In this document: in pieces, positions 9,884-18,487 of the stretch
Numbering within the stretch: the stretch's first letter is position 1
Layout of the letters: the number at the start of each line of letters is the position of its first letter
Assembly: GCA_025934105.1 (NCBI GenBank)
Contig: JAICYS010000017.1
Coordinates: 1-41,356, forward strand
Reading direction: 5' to 3'
DNA length: 41,356 bases
Source of the DNA: Myxococcota bacterium
GTDB lineage: Bacteria > Myxococcota_A > Polyangia > Fen-1088
Position numbers and translations under genes: made by a program
Notes under the pieces: model-generated
Database searches by the model: none
Seen by the model: only the letters and a program-made list of their open reading frames with translations
Told to the model about the DNA's origin: nothing

Positions 9884-12399
9884 GGAGAGGATCCGACGGT
9901 GTATCCTTTGACGTTGACCGTTGCCATCAACGGTAGGTTCGTGGCACTTCCACCGACCATGATCTGAACCGGTCCATCTTCGACCACCCATTGGCCCTTC
10001 GAGGGGTCGTTCGCGTCAATCTTGAAGTAATCCAGATCCGACAACCGCAGCGGGATCGTGACTTGCTTTTCCTCGCCGGCCGCCAGGTGAACGCGCCCGA
10101 ACGCCTTCAGCTCCCTGGGACCGCGCCGCGCCGTCGTTTGGGGGAACGTGACGAAGGCCATGACGATCTCGTCCCCGTCGACGGTGCCGGTGTTGGCGAC
10201 GTTGACCACGATCGGCAGCACCGCCCCTTGACTCATGTCGCTGCAGCCGAGCTGAAGCTTCCGGTACTCGAACGTCGTGTAGCTGAGACCGGCGCCCAAC
10301 GGAAACAGCGGGGCAATGTTGTTGTGATCGAACCAGCGATAGCCGACGTAGTAGTTGAAGACCGTCGTCGAGGTGCCGCTGGTGGTCAAGGGGTCATAAT
10401 CGCTGAGCTGCCGGCCCCAGGTGATGGGCAGCTTTCCACTGAAGTTGTACGAAACGCCGTTCACCTGCCCCCACAGCAGATCGCCCATCGCCTCGCCGCC
10501 GCGCTGCCCGGGGTACCAGGCCATCACGACCGCGGGAACCTGGGCCAGCCAGGGCATGTCGATGACGCTGCCGCCTTCGAGGACGACCACCATCGGCTTG
10601 CCCAGCGCAGCGGCGTCCGTGATGAGCTTGTTCTGGACGTTCTGCATCGCCGGGGCTTGCTTGGCGTCCAGCGCCAAGCTGGCACGGTCGCCGGCCTTCG
10701 TGTACTCCTCCCCTTCGTCCTGGGGAGTGAGCCCGGCCACCACCACGATGAAGTCGGCGTCCGACGCGACGTCGACACTGTTTCCCGACACGACGTTCAC
10801 GCCCGCCGGCGCCGTCAGCGCGATCCCGGCCGCCGGCCCGACCGAGTCCTTCGGATCCGAAAACGCGCGGCTGGACCCGAGGTCGCCGGTGCGGAGGTCG
10901 GTGGCGAAGTCGACGCTTCGATTGGCTCCATTGCTGCCGTTCCCGCCGTCAACGGAGACGTACGGGACCTTGGCGCCCAGGACGGCGACCTTCTTGACCA
11001 TCGGGCTGATCGGCAACGTTCCGTTGTCGTTCTTGAGCAGGACCATGCTCTCGACGGCAGCCTGCTTGGCGAGCGCGATGTGGCTGCCGTTGCACTTGAT
11101 CTGGCTGTTCTCGTAGATCGTGACGGGCGCCTTCAACCCGACGTTGCCCGCGATGTTCTGTGAATTGAATCGGAACTTCTGCATCAGAACGTTCGTGGCC
11201 GGACCTTGCAGGTCCTGGCGAGTCAGCGCTCCGGAGTTGACCAGGTTCTCGAGCTGACCGTAATAGAGGCCCCACGGAAGCTCGACGTCCAGCCCGGCGT
11301 TGAGGGCCTTGATCGCGCCGGTCTTGAGGGTGCTGCTGTCCGGGATGCTGGTGAACCCCGGCATGGCCCACCAGTCGCTCAACACGAATCCCTTGAAACC
11401 GAAGTCCTTGCGCAGGACGTCGGTCAAGGTGTGTCCGTTCTCGGTCGACTTGATCCCATCGACCTCGTTGTACGACGCCATGACCGAGGCCACGCCGGCA
11501 TCCTGAACGGTCATCCGGAAATGCCGGCCGTAGATCTCGCGCAGCACCTGTTCGTCAGCCATCTGCGCGTTGTTGGTCGCCGTACGGCCGTTTTCGATGT
11601 CGTAGCCCATGTAGTGCTTGGCGTTGGCGGCAATGTGCTGCTGGACGCCGACCACCATGGCGGAGGCCATCCGGCCGACGTGGAACGAGTCCTCGCCGTA
11701 CGTCTCTTGCGCGCGCCCCCACAGCGGGTTGCGCAGAATGTTCATACAGGGGGCCAGCAGGACCGTCTGGCTGGCCGCCTGCATCTCGTCGCCGATGGCC
11801 TCGCCGATCGCATATTCGAGATCCAGGTCGAAGGAAGCGCCTCGGGCCATGCTGACCGGGAAGACCGTCGAGTAGCCGACGTGGGACCCGTTGATGGTCG
11901 CGGCGTTCGGAAACGCGCCGTTCATGTCCTCGCCCAGGTTCATCCCGCGGGAGGCATCCCGGTACCGGAAGCCGCGGATCGAGCCGGTGTCCTGGCTGCG
12001 CTGGGTGTCGCTGAACTGTCCGGTGGAGTTGTAGGGCATGCCCTCCATCTGGAGGGCCAGGTCGTGCACACTCATGCTGCTGATCGCCTTTGCGACCTGC
12101 TGGGTCACGTCCGGCGACGGAGTGTAACCCTGGGTGTACCGGTCGATCGCATTCGGGTTGGCGCCCGTCCCCGCGCACGACATGGGCGTCACGATGGTGT
12201 TCGGATCAGCGCTGACGGTGACGAGTCCGCTGTCGACGCCTGCGTCCGTGGTGGCGGCGACCACCGGACACTGACCGGTGTTCACGGCGCCGCCGTCGCC
12301 GCCGGCCAGCCCCTGAGGCGTCGGCAGGGTACAAGCGGGCGCGACCGCAACGGCAAGCAGCAGGGCCGGCGCAAATATCAGGGCGTTTTTCTTCGACAT
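9880..12399 (-). CDS. GH3 beta-glucosidase lipoprotein
   Basis: An 839-residue glycoside hydrolase family 3 enzyme that would release terminal beta-linked glucose. The N-terminus is a lipoprotein signal with Cys23 in VAPAC. The GH3 N-domain includes NAKHYMGYDIENGR (259-272) and GFVLSDW with the nucleophile Asp342. A C-domain begins near SMVLLKNDNGTLPIS, and a fibronectin-III-like domain fills the last 120 residues. The start ATG has a good Shine-Dalgarno AGGAG 5 bases upstream. It follows the GH30 gene after 289 bases and is coupled to the porin gene, forming a glucan-use locus acting at the cell envelope. Confidence 0.93.
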   Translation of the reverse strand: MSKKNALIFAPALLLAVAVAPACTLPTPQGLAGGDGGAVNTGQCPVVAATTDAGVDSGLVTVSADPNTIVTPMSCAGTGANPNAIDRYTQGYTPSPDVTQQVAKAISSMSVHDLALQMEGMPYNSTGQFSDTQRSQDTGSIRGFRYRDASRGMNLGEDMNGAFPNAATINGSHVGYSTVFPVSMARGASFDLDLEYAIGEAIGDEMQAASQTVLLAPCMNILRNPLWGRAQETYGEDSFHVGRMASAMVVGVQQHIAANAKHYMGYDIENGRTATNNAQMADEQVLREIYGRHFRMTVQDAGVASVMASYNEVDGIKSTENGHTLTDVLRKDFGFKGFVLSDWWAMPGFTSIPDSSTLKTGAIKALNAGLDVELPWGLYYGQLENLVNSGALTRQDLQGPATNVLMQKFRFNSQNIAGNVGLKAPVTIYENSQIKCNGSHIALAKQAAVESMVLLKNDNGTLPISPMVKKVAVLGAKVPYVSVDGGNGSNGANRSVDFATDLRTGDLGSSRAFSDPKDSVGPAAGIALTAPAGVNVVSGNSVDVASDADFIVVVAGLTPQDEGEEYTKAGDRASLALDAKQAPAMQNVQNKLITDAAALGKPMVVVLEGGSVIDMPWLAQVPAVVMAWYPGQRGGEAMGDLLWGQVNGVSYNFSGKLPITWGRQLSDYDPLTTSGTSTTVFNYYVGYRWFDHNNIAPLFPLGAGLSYTTFEYRKLQLGCSDMSQGAVLPIVVNVANTGTVDGDEIVMAFVTFPQTTARRGPRELKAFGRVHLAAGEEKQVTIPLRLSDLDYFKIDANDPSKGQWVVEDGPVQIMVGGSATNLPLMATVNVKGYTVGSSP

Positions 12400-12404
12400 G
12401 GGTA

Positions 12405-12409
12405 CTCCT
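12405..12409 (-). promoter_or_regulatory. Shine-Dalgarno site of the GH3 gene
   Basis: AGGAG on the minus strand ends 5 bases before the ATG at 12399. It fixes this start and contrasts with the many genes here that lack any Shine-Dalgarno sequence. A TATAGG hexamer about 100 bases further upstream (12506-12501) could be a -10 of a separate GH3 promoter, but no good -35 was found. Confidence 0.6.
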
Positions 12410-12688
12410 GACGAACAGCCGAACAGAGAAGCGTCAACAGGCGCGTGAAGGGAAACTTCGGCGAACGGAGGCGCGCGCGAGCACTAAGCGAGCGAGGCAC
12501 CCTATATCGCGGACCGCGCCCGCCGTGATGGACAATCGCACGACCCGCTTTGGATTTGTGGCTTGGCCGCGCTCGCGGCGCGCTCGTCTGCCCTGACGGC
12601 AATGCCGTGAACGGCGCGCAGGTAATCGCGGCCGGCGCCCGGGTCCCCAGAGCCCGAGCGCCGGCGCGAAAAACCAATCAGCCCGGTG

Positions 12689-14452
12689 TCAATTGCCGGT
12701 GTAATAGACCGTCGCCCAGCCGTTGGACGGCATCGCGAACTGCAGCTTCTTGCCGCCGATCGCGACGGTGTAGGTCGTTGCCGATCCGGAGTTGAACATG
12801 ACGGCCACCAGGGTGCCGTCCGGGTTCTTGAACGCGACGGCGTCGCCGCCGCTGGTGCCCACGACCGTCGCCCCCGGCTGCACGTACTGCGACAGGTGAC
12901 GGAACACGTAGTAGGCGGGCGTGGCCCTGAAGCTCTTGGCCGAAGTGTCGACGACGATCAATGCGTCCTGCGCCCACTGGCGGGTCATGTCGTTGCCCTT
13001 GCCCATCACGTCCAGCACCATGTTCCAGGCGTTGTAGGCGGTCACGCCGGCCCGGATGGCCTTGGCGAGGTATCCCCACGACTCGACGCCGTAGGCCTGG
13101 TTGTTCGGAGCCGGCTCGACATAGGCCGGCGAGCCCGACGGGTTCCAGGGATAGTTGCCGCACTTGTGCTCGGTCGCCCAGACGGGGATGCCGTAGCCCT
13201 TGTACATCGACGAATTGGACTCGTAGTTGTCCAGCATCGCCCACTGCAGGCCGATGACCTTCGGGAACGTCTTCGCGGTCGCGTCGCCCATGACGGAGGT
13301 GACCACGGTGGTGTCCTTGCCACTGTCGCCGTTCGAGTTGGTCCCCAGCATCAACTGAGTGGTCGTCGACTTGAGCGCGGGCCCCAGATACTGCCCGACG
13401 AACTTGGCGTAGTCGGACGAATTCCAGAGGCACGACGGGTACCCCAGCGCGTAGTTCGGCTCGTTCTGGGGAGCGACGTAGTCGATCTTGATCCCCTGAG
13501 CGGCGTACGCCTGCACGAAGTTCACGAAGTATTGGGCGTAGGCGGTCAGGTTGGCGGTGCTGGCGTTCATGCAACCGCCGTCGAACATCGTCTTGCCCTG
13601 AAGCGCGCAGGTCGCGCCGTTGACCGAGCCGCTGGTGGTCTTCATCCAGGTCGGCGGCGTCCAGGGGCTGGCCCAGAAGTGGATGTTGCTGTTGACCGCC
13701 TGAGCGGCCTTGATGTACGGGATGAGGTACATCATGTCGCGGCTGATCGAGAAGCCGGGAAGCGTCCCGCTGTCACCGGCCGTCTCGTCCTCCGAATAGC
13801 GCTCGACCGCGTAGTCGCTGGCGCCGATCGGAATGCGTCCCACCGAGAAGTGGGCGCCGTTGGCTCCGAACAGTGCCTGGATGACCGTGTCGCGGTCCGA
13901 CTGGCTGAGCGACTGCATGACGTTCCAGCCAATCTCGTTGAAGGCGCCGCCGAAGCCGACCCAGGTTTGCGCGGTCTGCGTGTCGTTCACGGTGACGTTG
14001 GCATTTCCGCTGGTGACCGTGGTCAGCGCGCCGTTCATCCAGTAACCCGAAGGCGAGGACACCACCACCGAGCTCGGCACCGGGGCCGATCCGCCCGTGC
14101 CGGGGCTGGTCCCGCCGCTGCCCGGCGTGGTGCCGCCCGCGCCGGGCGTGGTGCCGCCCGCGCCGGAAGTGGTGCCACCCGCGCCGGGGGCGGTGCCACC
14201 CGCGCCGGGGGTGGTGCCGCCGCTGCCGACCACCCCGCCCGCGCCGCCGCTCCCGGTGCCGATGGTGCCGCCGGCCGCGGTCGTCCCACCGGTGCCCGTG
14301 CCGCTGCTAAATCCCCCACTGCCGCTGCTGCTGAATCCACCGCTCCCCATTCCCGGCGTGCCTCCCGCGCCGCCCGAGTTGCCAGAGCTGGAACACCCCC
14401 CCGCCATAAGCAGGAGACCCACGCCGATAGTCGTCAGTCGTACTGTCTTCAT
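12689..14452 (-). CDS. GH30 glucanase/glucosylceramidase-like lipoprotein
   Basis: A 587-residue glycoside hydrolase family 30 enzyme. The signal peptide ends in a lipobox with Cys20 (LLLMAGGC). A Gly/Ser/Thr/Pro-rich linker (about 21-125) tethers the enzyme. The catalytic (beta/alpha)8 barrel shows WVGFGGAFNEIGWN (164-177), the acid/base Glu331 in APQNEPN, and the nucleophile Glu428 in WATEHKCG. A short beta-sandwich domain closes the protein. GH30 members of this type cleave beta-1,6-glucan, glucosylceramide or related beta-glucosides. With GH3 and GH16 nearby, beta-glucan of fungal or algal walls is a sensible target, but that is inference. The start sits 6 bases after an AATTAT hexamer. 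Confidence 0.92.
   Translation of the reverse strand: MKTVRLTTIGVGLLLMAGGCSSSGNSGGAGGTPGMGSGGFSSSGSGGFSSGTGTGGTTAAGGTIGTGSGGAGGVVGSGGTTPGAGGTAPGAGGTTSGAGGTTPGAGGTTPGSGGTSPGTGGSAPVPSSVVVSSPSGYWMNGALTTVTSGNANVTVNDTQTAQTWVGFGGAFNEIGWNVMQSLSQSDRDTVIQALFGANGAHFSVGRIPIGASDYAVERYSEDETAGDSGTLPGFSISRDMMYLIPYIKAAQAVNSNIHFWASPWTPPTWMKTTSGSVNGATCALQGKTMFDGGCMNASTANLTAYAQYFVNFVQAYAAQGIKIDYVAPQNEPNYALGYPSCLWNSSDYAKFVGQYLGPALKSTTTQLMLGTNSNGDSGKDTTVVTSVMGDATAKTFPKVIGLQWAMLDNYESNSSMYKGYGIPVWATEHKCGNYPWNPSGSPAYVEPAPNNQAYGVESWGYLAKAIRAGVTAYNAWNMVLDVMGKGNDMTRQWAQDALIVVDTSAKSFRATPAYYVFRHLSQYVQPGATVVGTSGGDAVAFKNPDGTLVAVMFNSGSATTYTVAIGGKKLQFAMPSNGWATVYYTGN
14106..14231. repeat. 21-bp tandem repeat in the GH30 linker
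   Basis: About six imperfect 21-bp units encode, on the minus strand, repeats of the heptapeptide TTPGAGG and variants such as TTSGAGG and TAPGAGG. The units at 14127-14147 and 14148-14168 differ only at the last two bases. This is a coding minisatellite within the lipoprotein linker, likely to vary in copy number. Confidence 0.8.
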
Positions 14453-14605
14453 GTGCGCATAATTCCCGACCTGTGCCCGCCTGATCTCCAAAAAAAAGGT
14501 CAGCGAGTCAGAAATGGGAGCATCCGGCCGGCCGCGCGACGTGTCACCGGGCCAGCGGGGCGTGTCGCTGAGCATGAGCTTCCACCGCCTCCCTCCGGGC
14601 GACCG

Positions 14606-14634
14606 CTGACATTCGTCCCAAAACTGGTTACAAG
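14606..14634 (+). promoter_or_regulatory. Sigma70-like promoter of the glycosyltransferase gene
   Basis: CTGACA (14606-14611) matches the -35 consensus at five of six positions and is followed after exactly 17 bases by TACAAG (14629-14634). The GTG start is only 6 bases further on, so the message would be leaderless or nearly so. Confidence 0.55.
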
Positions 14635-14640
14635 ACGCCG

Positions 14641-15369
14641 GTGAAATTATCAGTCGTCGTCCCGGCCTTCAACGAAGCGCGCACGATCCGCGCCCTGCTC
14701 GAGGCCGTCGAACGGGTCGATCTGCGGGGGTTGGGGCTCGACAGGGAGATCCTGGTGATCAGCGACGGGTCGGCCGACGGAACCGCCGACATTGCCCGCG
14801 GACACGCCGGCGCGAAGGTGTTCGAGTACCAGCCCAACCGTGGCAAGGGCGCCGCCGTCCGCCACGGCATCGCGCAGGCCACCGGCGACATCATCCTGAT
14901 CCAGGACGCCGACCTCGAGTACGACCCCGAGGACTACCTGACCCTGCTGCCGCCGCTTTGCGAGGGGCGCGCGCAGGTCGTGTACGGATCGCGGCTGCGC
15001 GGATTCGAAAAGCAGTTCGGCAGGAACAAGATCCGCCGCCACCCGGGCGCCTACCGGAGCGCGTATCTCGGCGGCCGCCTCGTCACCGAGTTCACCAACC
15101 TCGTTTACGGAACCCGGCTGACCGACGTGCCGACCTGTTACAAGTGCTTCCGGACCGACGTGATTCGCGCCATCTCGATCGAGCACGATCGGTTCGAGTG
15201 GGAGCCCGAGGTCACCGCCAAGATCCTGCGCAGCGGGATCGAGATTCACGAGGTCCCGATCACGTACCGCCCGCGCTCGTTCGACGAGGGCAAGAAGATC
15301 GGCGTCCGGGACGGCCTGACCGCGCTGTGGACCCTGGCGCGCTACCGCGCCTGGCGCCCCCCGACCTGA
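14641..15369 (+). CDS. Family 2 glycosyltransferase, dolichyl-phosphate mannose synthase-like
   Basis: A 242-residue soluble GT-A enzyme. Features in order: [12 protein letters not shown] (5-16), SDGSADGT (41-48) for nucleotide-sugar binding, the metal-binding DAD at 89-91 within [14 protein letters not shown], and [11 protein letters not shown] near 185-195, typical of DPM1-like and undecaprenyl-phosphate glycosyltransferases. It would transfer a sugar from a nucleotide donor to polyprenyl phosphate, making donors of the kind used by the GT-C enzyme at 5942-7444. The GTG start is preferred because it immediately precedes the conserved N-terminus and sits under a good promoter. There is no C-terminal membrane domain. 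Confidence 0.9.
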   Translation: MKLSVVVPAFNEARTIRALLEAVERVDLRGLGLDREILVISDGSADGTADIARGHAGAKVFEYQPNRGKGAAVRHGIAQATGDIILIQDADLEYDPEDYLTLLPPLCEGRAQVVYGSRLRGFEKQFGRNKIRRHPGAYRSAYLGGRLVTEFTNLVYGTRLTDVPTCYKCFRTDVIRAISIEHDRFEWEPEVTAKILRSGIEIHEVPITYRPRSFDEGKKIGVRDGLTALWTLARYRAWRPPT

Positions 15370-15409
15370 GAGGAGTCATCGAACCTTGATTCGCGCTTCG
15401 GCGGTCTTG

Positions 15410-15447
15410 TTCGCGGATCGTCGCGCAGCGCGATGGTCGCCCGCGAA
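15410..15447. terminator. Nested hairpin between convergent genes
   Basis: TTCGCGG (15410-15416) pairs with CCGCGAA (15441-15447), and the enclosed segment contains a second inverted repeat TCGCGC-A-GCGCGA (15421-15433). It lies between the convergent glycosyltransferase and export-gate genes. It lacks a U-tract. Confidence 0.35.
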
Positions 15448-15486
15448 TTCGGCGATCGCGAACGCTCGGCGTCGGGTGGCGCCCGC

Positions 15487-17490
15487 TCATCCTCCGATGC
15501 TGATTCGGCCCACGGGCCGGATCTGCGCCTCGGGCGCGAGCTCCTGAAACGACAGGACGGCCAACTCCGGATGCTCCGTTTCGATCAACCGCCGCACGTA
15601 GCGTCGAATTTCCGGGTTCGTCAACACGACCGATCCGGCCACGCCGGGACGGACGGCGCGCCCGACCGCCGCCAGGATGTCCTGCGAAAGCTGCGGCTCC
15701 AGCGCCAGGTAGCTGCCGGCCGGCGTCTTGTGGATGGCGTCGCGCACGGCGTCTTCGATCATCGGGTCCAGAAGATAGGCGGCCAGGGTGGCGCCGTCGC
15801 CGGCGTGGCGGTGCGTGATCGACCGGCGCAACGCCGCCCGCACGTGCTCGGTCAGCACGACCGGGTCGCGCTCGTGCGGCGCCCATTCGGCCAGCGCGCC
15901 CAGGATGTCGCGCAGGTTGCGCAGCGAGATCCCCTCTTCGACCAGCCGCCGGGCGACGTCGGTGAACAGCACCGGCGACACCAGCTTGGGGACCACCTCG
16001 CGCACCAGCGCCGGGTGACTCCGTTCCAGCGCGTCCAGCAGCGCCTGTGCCTCCTCCAGGCCAAACAGCTCGTGCCCGCGCCGCCGCATCACCGCCAGCA
16101 CCTGGTCCGCCAGGCGCGCCCCGGCCCGGTCCCAGCCGGCGCGGTCCAGCTCGCCCCTCGCCACGGGCACTTCGTTCAGCCGGATGACGAAGGCTCCGCC
16201 CAGCGCACCAGACGCCCCGACGCGCAAGCGCACCGCCGGCAGCGGCAACCCCAGCTCGGCGAACAGCCGCTCGCGCAGCCGCGGGACGACGTCGCTCGCG
16301 AATTGGGACAGGTGACGCGCCAGCTCGGTGGATATGTCGAGGGCGATCGGCGTCAGCACCGGATCCAGCGCCACCGCCGCAGCGGTCCCCGACGGGCTGC
16401 GGCTGGCAGCGGGCACGGCCGGCCCGCGCATCAGGCGCCAGGCCACGCCGCCCAGGACGGCCGCCAGCAGCAAGAACGGCGGCGCCGGCAATCCGGGCAC
16501 CGCGGCCAGCGCCGCCAGCAGGGCGGCGGCGATACCGATGGCGCGCGGGTGCGCCATCACCTGCAGGCCGATGTCGCGCCCCAGGTGACCGCCTTCGTCC
16601 TCGGACGCCACCCGGGTCACGATCATCCCGGCCGACGTCGAGATGAAGAGCGCCGGAATCTGCGCCACCAGCCCCTCGCCGATGGTCAGCACCGTATACG
16701 TGCGCGCGGCCGCGGCCACGTCCAGGCCGCGCTGGAAGACCCCGATCACCAGGCCGCCCACGATGTTCACGGCCAGGACCACCAGGCCGGCCACCGCGTC
16801 GCCCTTCACGAACTTCATGGCGCCGTCCATCGCGCCGAAGAGCTGCGACTCGCGCGCCAGCGTGGCGCGGCGCCGGCGCGCCTCGGCCTGGTCGATGTGC
16901 CCGGCGCGCAGCTCGGCGTCGATGGACATCTGCTTGCCGGGCATCGCGTCCAGCGTGAACCGCGCCGCCACCTCTGCCACCCGCTCGGACCCTTTCGAGA
17001 TCACCACGTACTGGATGACCGTCAGGATCAGAAAGATCACCGCGCCGACCACCAGGTTGCCCGCCACCACGAACCCGCCGAACGCCCGGATGACCGCCCC
17101 TCCGTCGGCGCGCAACAGGATGAGCCGGGTGGCCGACACCTCCAGCGCCAGGCGGAACAGCGTGGTCAAAAGCAGCAGCGTCGGGAAGGTGGCGATCTTC
17201 AGCGCGTCGCTGACGTAGATGGCGACCAGCAGCAGCGTGACCGCCGCGGCGATGTTGATGGTGATCAACAGATCCAGCAGCGGCGCCGGCAGCGGCACGA
17301 TCATCATGCCGACGATCGCGACCACCAACCCCGCCAGCGCCAGGTCGGCATGGCGCGCGAGCAGCGCGCGCAGGTCGCCCGTCCGCCACGCCGCCGCCGC
17401 CTCCCCCCACCGTTTCGCCACGCACCGGACATAGACCGCGCGAACCCCGGCGGTCAAGCGCGCCGCCCCCCTGGGAGCCAGGCCGTTCAT
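15487..17490 (-). CDS. sctV: Type III export gate protein, SctV/FlhA family
   Basis: A 667-residue member of the FHIPEP family, the nonameric inner-membrane export gate of flagella and injectisomes. The N-terminal half has about seven to eight membrane helices and the family core: MPGKQMSIDAELRAG, IDQAEARRRR, ESQLFGAMDGAMKFVKGDA and IGEGLVAQIPALFISTSAGM. The C-terminal third is the cytoplasmic ring domain. The RESQLFGAMDGAMKFVKGDA form is closer to injectisome SctV than to FlhA, where I expect FYGAMDGASKFVRGD. No other type III or flagellar gene occurs within the window; the neighbours are a glycosyltransferase and small membrane proteins. The ATG at 17490 is assumed; an internal start before the first helix is possible. 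Confidence 0.9.
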   Translation of the reverse strand: MNGLAPRGAARLTAGVRAVYVRCVAKRWGEAAAAWRTGDLRALLARHADLALAGLVVAIVGMMIVPLPAPLLDLLITINIAAAVTLLLVAIYVSDALKIATFPTLLLLTTLFRLALEVSATRLILLRADGGAVIRAFGGFVVAGNLVVGAVIFLILTVIQYVVISKGSERVAEVAARFTLDAMPGKQMSIDAELRAGHIDQAEARRRRATLARESQLFGAMDGAMKFVKGDAVAGLVVLAVNIVGGLVIGVFQRGLDVAAAARTYTVLTIGEGLVAQIPALFISTSAGMIVTRVASEDEGGHLGRDIGLQVMAHPRAIGIAAALLAALAAVPGLPAPPFLLLAAVLGGVAWRLMRGPAVPAASRSPSGTAAAVALDPVLTPIALDISTELARHLSQFASDVVPRLRERLFAELGLPLPAVRLRVGASGALGGAFVIRLNEVPVARGELDRAGWDRAGARLADQVLAVMRRRGHELFGLEEAQALLDALERSHPALVREVVPKLVSPVLFTDVARRLVEEGISLRNLRDILGALAEWAPHERDPVVLTEHVRAALRRSITHRHAGDGATLAAYLLDPMIEDAVRDAIHKTPAGSYLALEPQLSQDILAAVGRAVRPGVAGSVVLTNPEIRRYVRRLIETEHPELAVLSFQELAPEAQIRPVGRISIGG

Positions 17491-17551
17491 TCGAGCCGAC
17501 GGCGGCCGACAAGCCGGCCGGACGGGGCAGCGGGCCCCGAACGGCCCCGAG

Positions 17552-17568
17552 GGTTGACCGGGTCAGCC
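17552..17568. promoter_or_regulatory. Inverted repeat upstream of the export-gate gene
   Basis: GGTTGAC (17552-17558) and GTCAGCC (17562-17568) form an imperfect inverted repeat with a 3-base centre, 62 bases upstream of the export-gate start in a 221-base non-coding stretch. It could be an operator or part of a transcript end for the gene at 17712. No function can be assigned. Confidence 0.2.
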
Positions 17569-17711
17569 CGGCTCGGAAGCGCAGCCGGGCCCAGCCAGCG
17601 GGCCGGGGGGCGGCCGAAGGTCGAGCAGACCGCGACGTGAACGGCCGAGATGCTCGCAGCCGCCCGTCCGGGCCGTGGCCGGCGCGCGGAGGGGCATGCC
17701 GGAGGCGCCCG

Positions 17712-17930
17712 TCACCAGCCCAGACGAACGGCCAGCGCCAGGACGGCCAGCACCGCGCCGGCGATGACCAGCGTCAGAACGACGCCGGGGACGAAGTACG
17801 GGTAGACCAGCAGGGCCACGCCGGCCAGCACATGCGGCACCCGCGTCATCTTGCGGCCGTAGTGCAGCAGCACGAAGCCGATGGCCGAGACGATCAGCGA
17901 CGCGAACAGCCAGCCGGCGTCGAGGTGCAT
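17712..17930 (-). CDS. Small inner-membrane protein
   Basis: A 72-residue protein with two predicted membrane helices (about 5-22 and 34-68) and the conserved-looking loop YGRKMTRVPH between them, ending in VRLGW. It resembles widespread small membrane proteins of unknown function with the pattern SxIGFxLxxYGKK-x4-P. The ATG is preceded both by GAGGA (Shine-Dalgarno-like) and by a -10-like TACACT, so the transcript leader would be very short. It is a separate small gene between the export-gate gene and doxX, all on the minus strand. Confidence 0.7.
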   Translation of the reverse strand: MHLDAGWLFASLIVSAIGFVLLHYGRKMTRVPHVLAGVALLVYPYFVPGVVLTLVIAGAVLAVLALAVRLGW

Positions 17931-17936
17931 TCCTCA

Positions 17937-17942
17937 AGTGTA
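17937..17942 (-). promoter_or_regulatory. -10-like TACACT before the small membrane protein
   Basis: TACACT on the minus strand is followed by TGAGGA and then the ATG at 17930, giving a 6-base spacing between hexamer and start codon. Confidence 0.4.
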
Positions 17943-17961
17943 CGGGATGGCGGCCGGCGGA

Positions 17962-18423
17962 TCACGCCAGCCAGCGGGGCAGCCGGCCGCGCAGCCCGGC
18001 GTCGACGCCCAGGACCCGGCCAGGCGGAGCCAGGATGAAGATGACGAAGATCGCCCCCATGAGCAGCGCGTTGCCGGGCGGCGCCAGCCCCTGCCCCGCC
18101 CCGAACGCGAACGAGAACAGCATGAGCGCGCCCAGAAACGCGGTGGCGCGGGTGACGATGCCCAGCACCATCGACAGGCCGATGACCAGCTCGCCGGCGG
18201 TGATGAGGCCGCCGAAGATCTTCGGGTGCCCCTGCGCCGATTGCACCACCGGCAGGAAGAACGCGTAGGTCTTGTGCCCGTCGACCCAGCCGTCGAGCGT
18301 GCTGGCCAGCGGCGCGCCGTGCAACCAGCCGTGCTGCAGCTTGCCCCACCCTTCGATGACCAGGATCAGGCCGCACAGCAGCCGCAGCGGCACCAGGAAC
18401 CCGAGCGGAACGCGCTCCCCCAT
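17962..18423 (-). CDS. DoxX family membrane protein
   Basis: A 153-residue four-helix membrane protein. The pattern PLGFLVPLRLLCGLILVIEGWGKL at the N-terminus, FGGLITAGELVIGLSMVLGIVTRATAFLGA in the middle and a final helix around 115-133 are typical of DoxX/DoxD-like quinone-related membrane proteins. Physiological roles in this family vary and cannot be assigned here. The ATG at 18423 lies 6 bases after a -10-like TAAGGT. It is divergent from thyX, with 64 bases between start codons. Confidence 0.8.
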   Translation of the reverse strand: MGERVPLGFLVPLRLLCGLILVIEGWGKLQHGWLHGAPLASTLDGWVDGHKTYAFFLPVVQSAQGHPKIFGGLITAGELVIGLSMVLGIVTRATAFLGALMLFSFAFGAGQGLAPPGNALLMGAIFVIFILAPPGRVLGVDAGLRGRLPRWLA

Positions 18424-18429
18424 GCGCTC

Positions 18430-18435
18430 ACCTTA
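18430..18435 (-). promoter_or_regulatory. -10-like TAAGGT before doxX
   Basis: TAAGGT on the minus strand is separated by GAGCGC from the ATG at 18423, predicting a leaderless or nearly leaderless message. Confidence 0.4.
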
Positions 18436-18473
18436 GCCGGTCGGCCGCCGGCTGCAAGTTACGACGCGGCGGT

Positions 18474-18479
18474 GATAAC
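18474..18479 (+). promoter_or_regulatory. -10-like GATAAC before thyX
   Basis: GATAAC is 8 bases before the GTG start of thyX. It shares the 64-base divergent region with the doxX promoter. The -35 is poor. Confidence 0.35.
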
Positions 18480-18487
18480 GTCGGCGC

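Noticed and set aside
14106..14231. Possible CRISPR-like array
   Set aside because: Units are directly adjacent without spacers and keep a reading frame, so this is a coding tandem repeat.
15433..17640. A 735-codon open frame on the + strand opposite the export-gate gene
   Set aside because: It encodes Arg/Gln/His-rich low-complexity sequence with no family resemblance, while the minus strand has clear SctV motifs. Such long antisense frames are expected at this G+C content.
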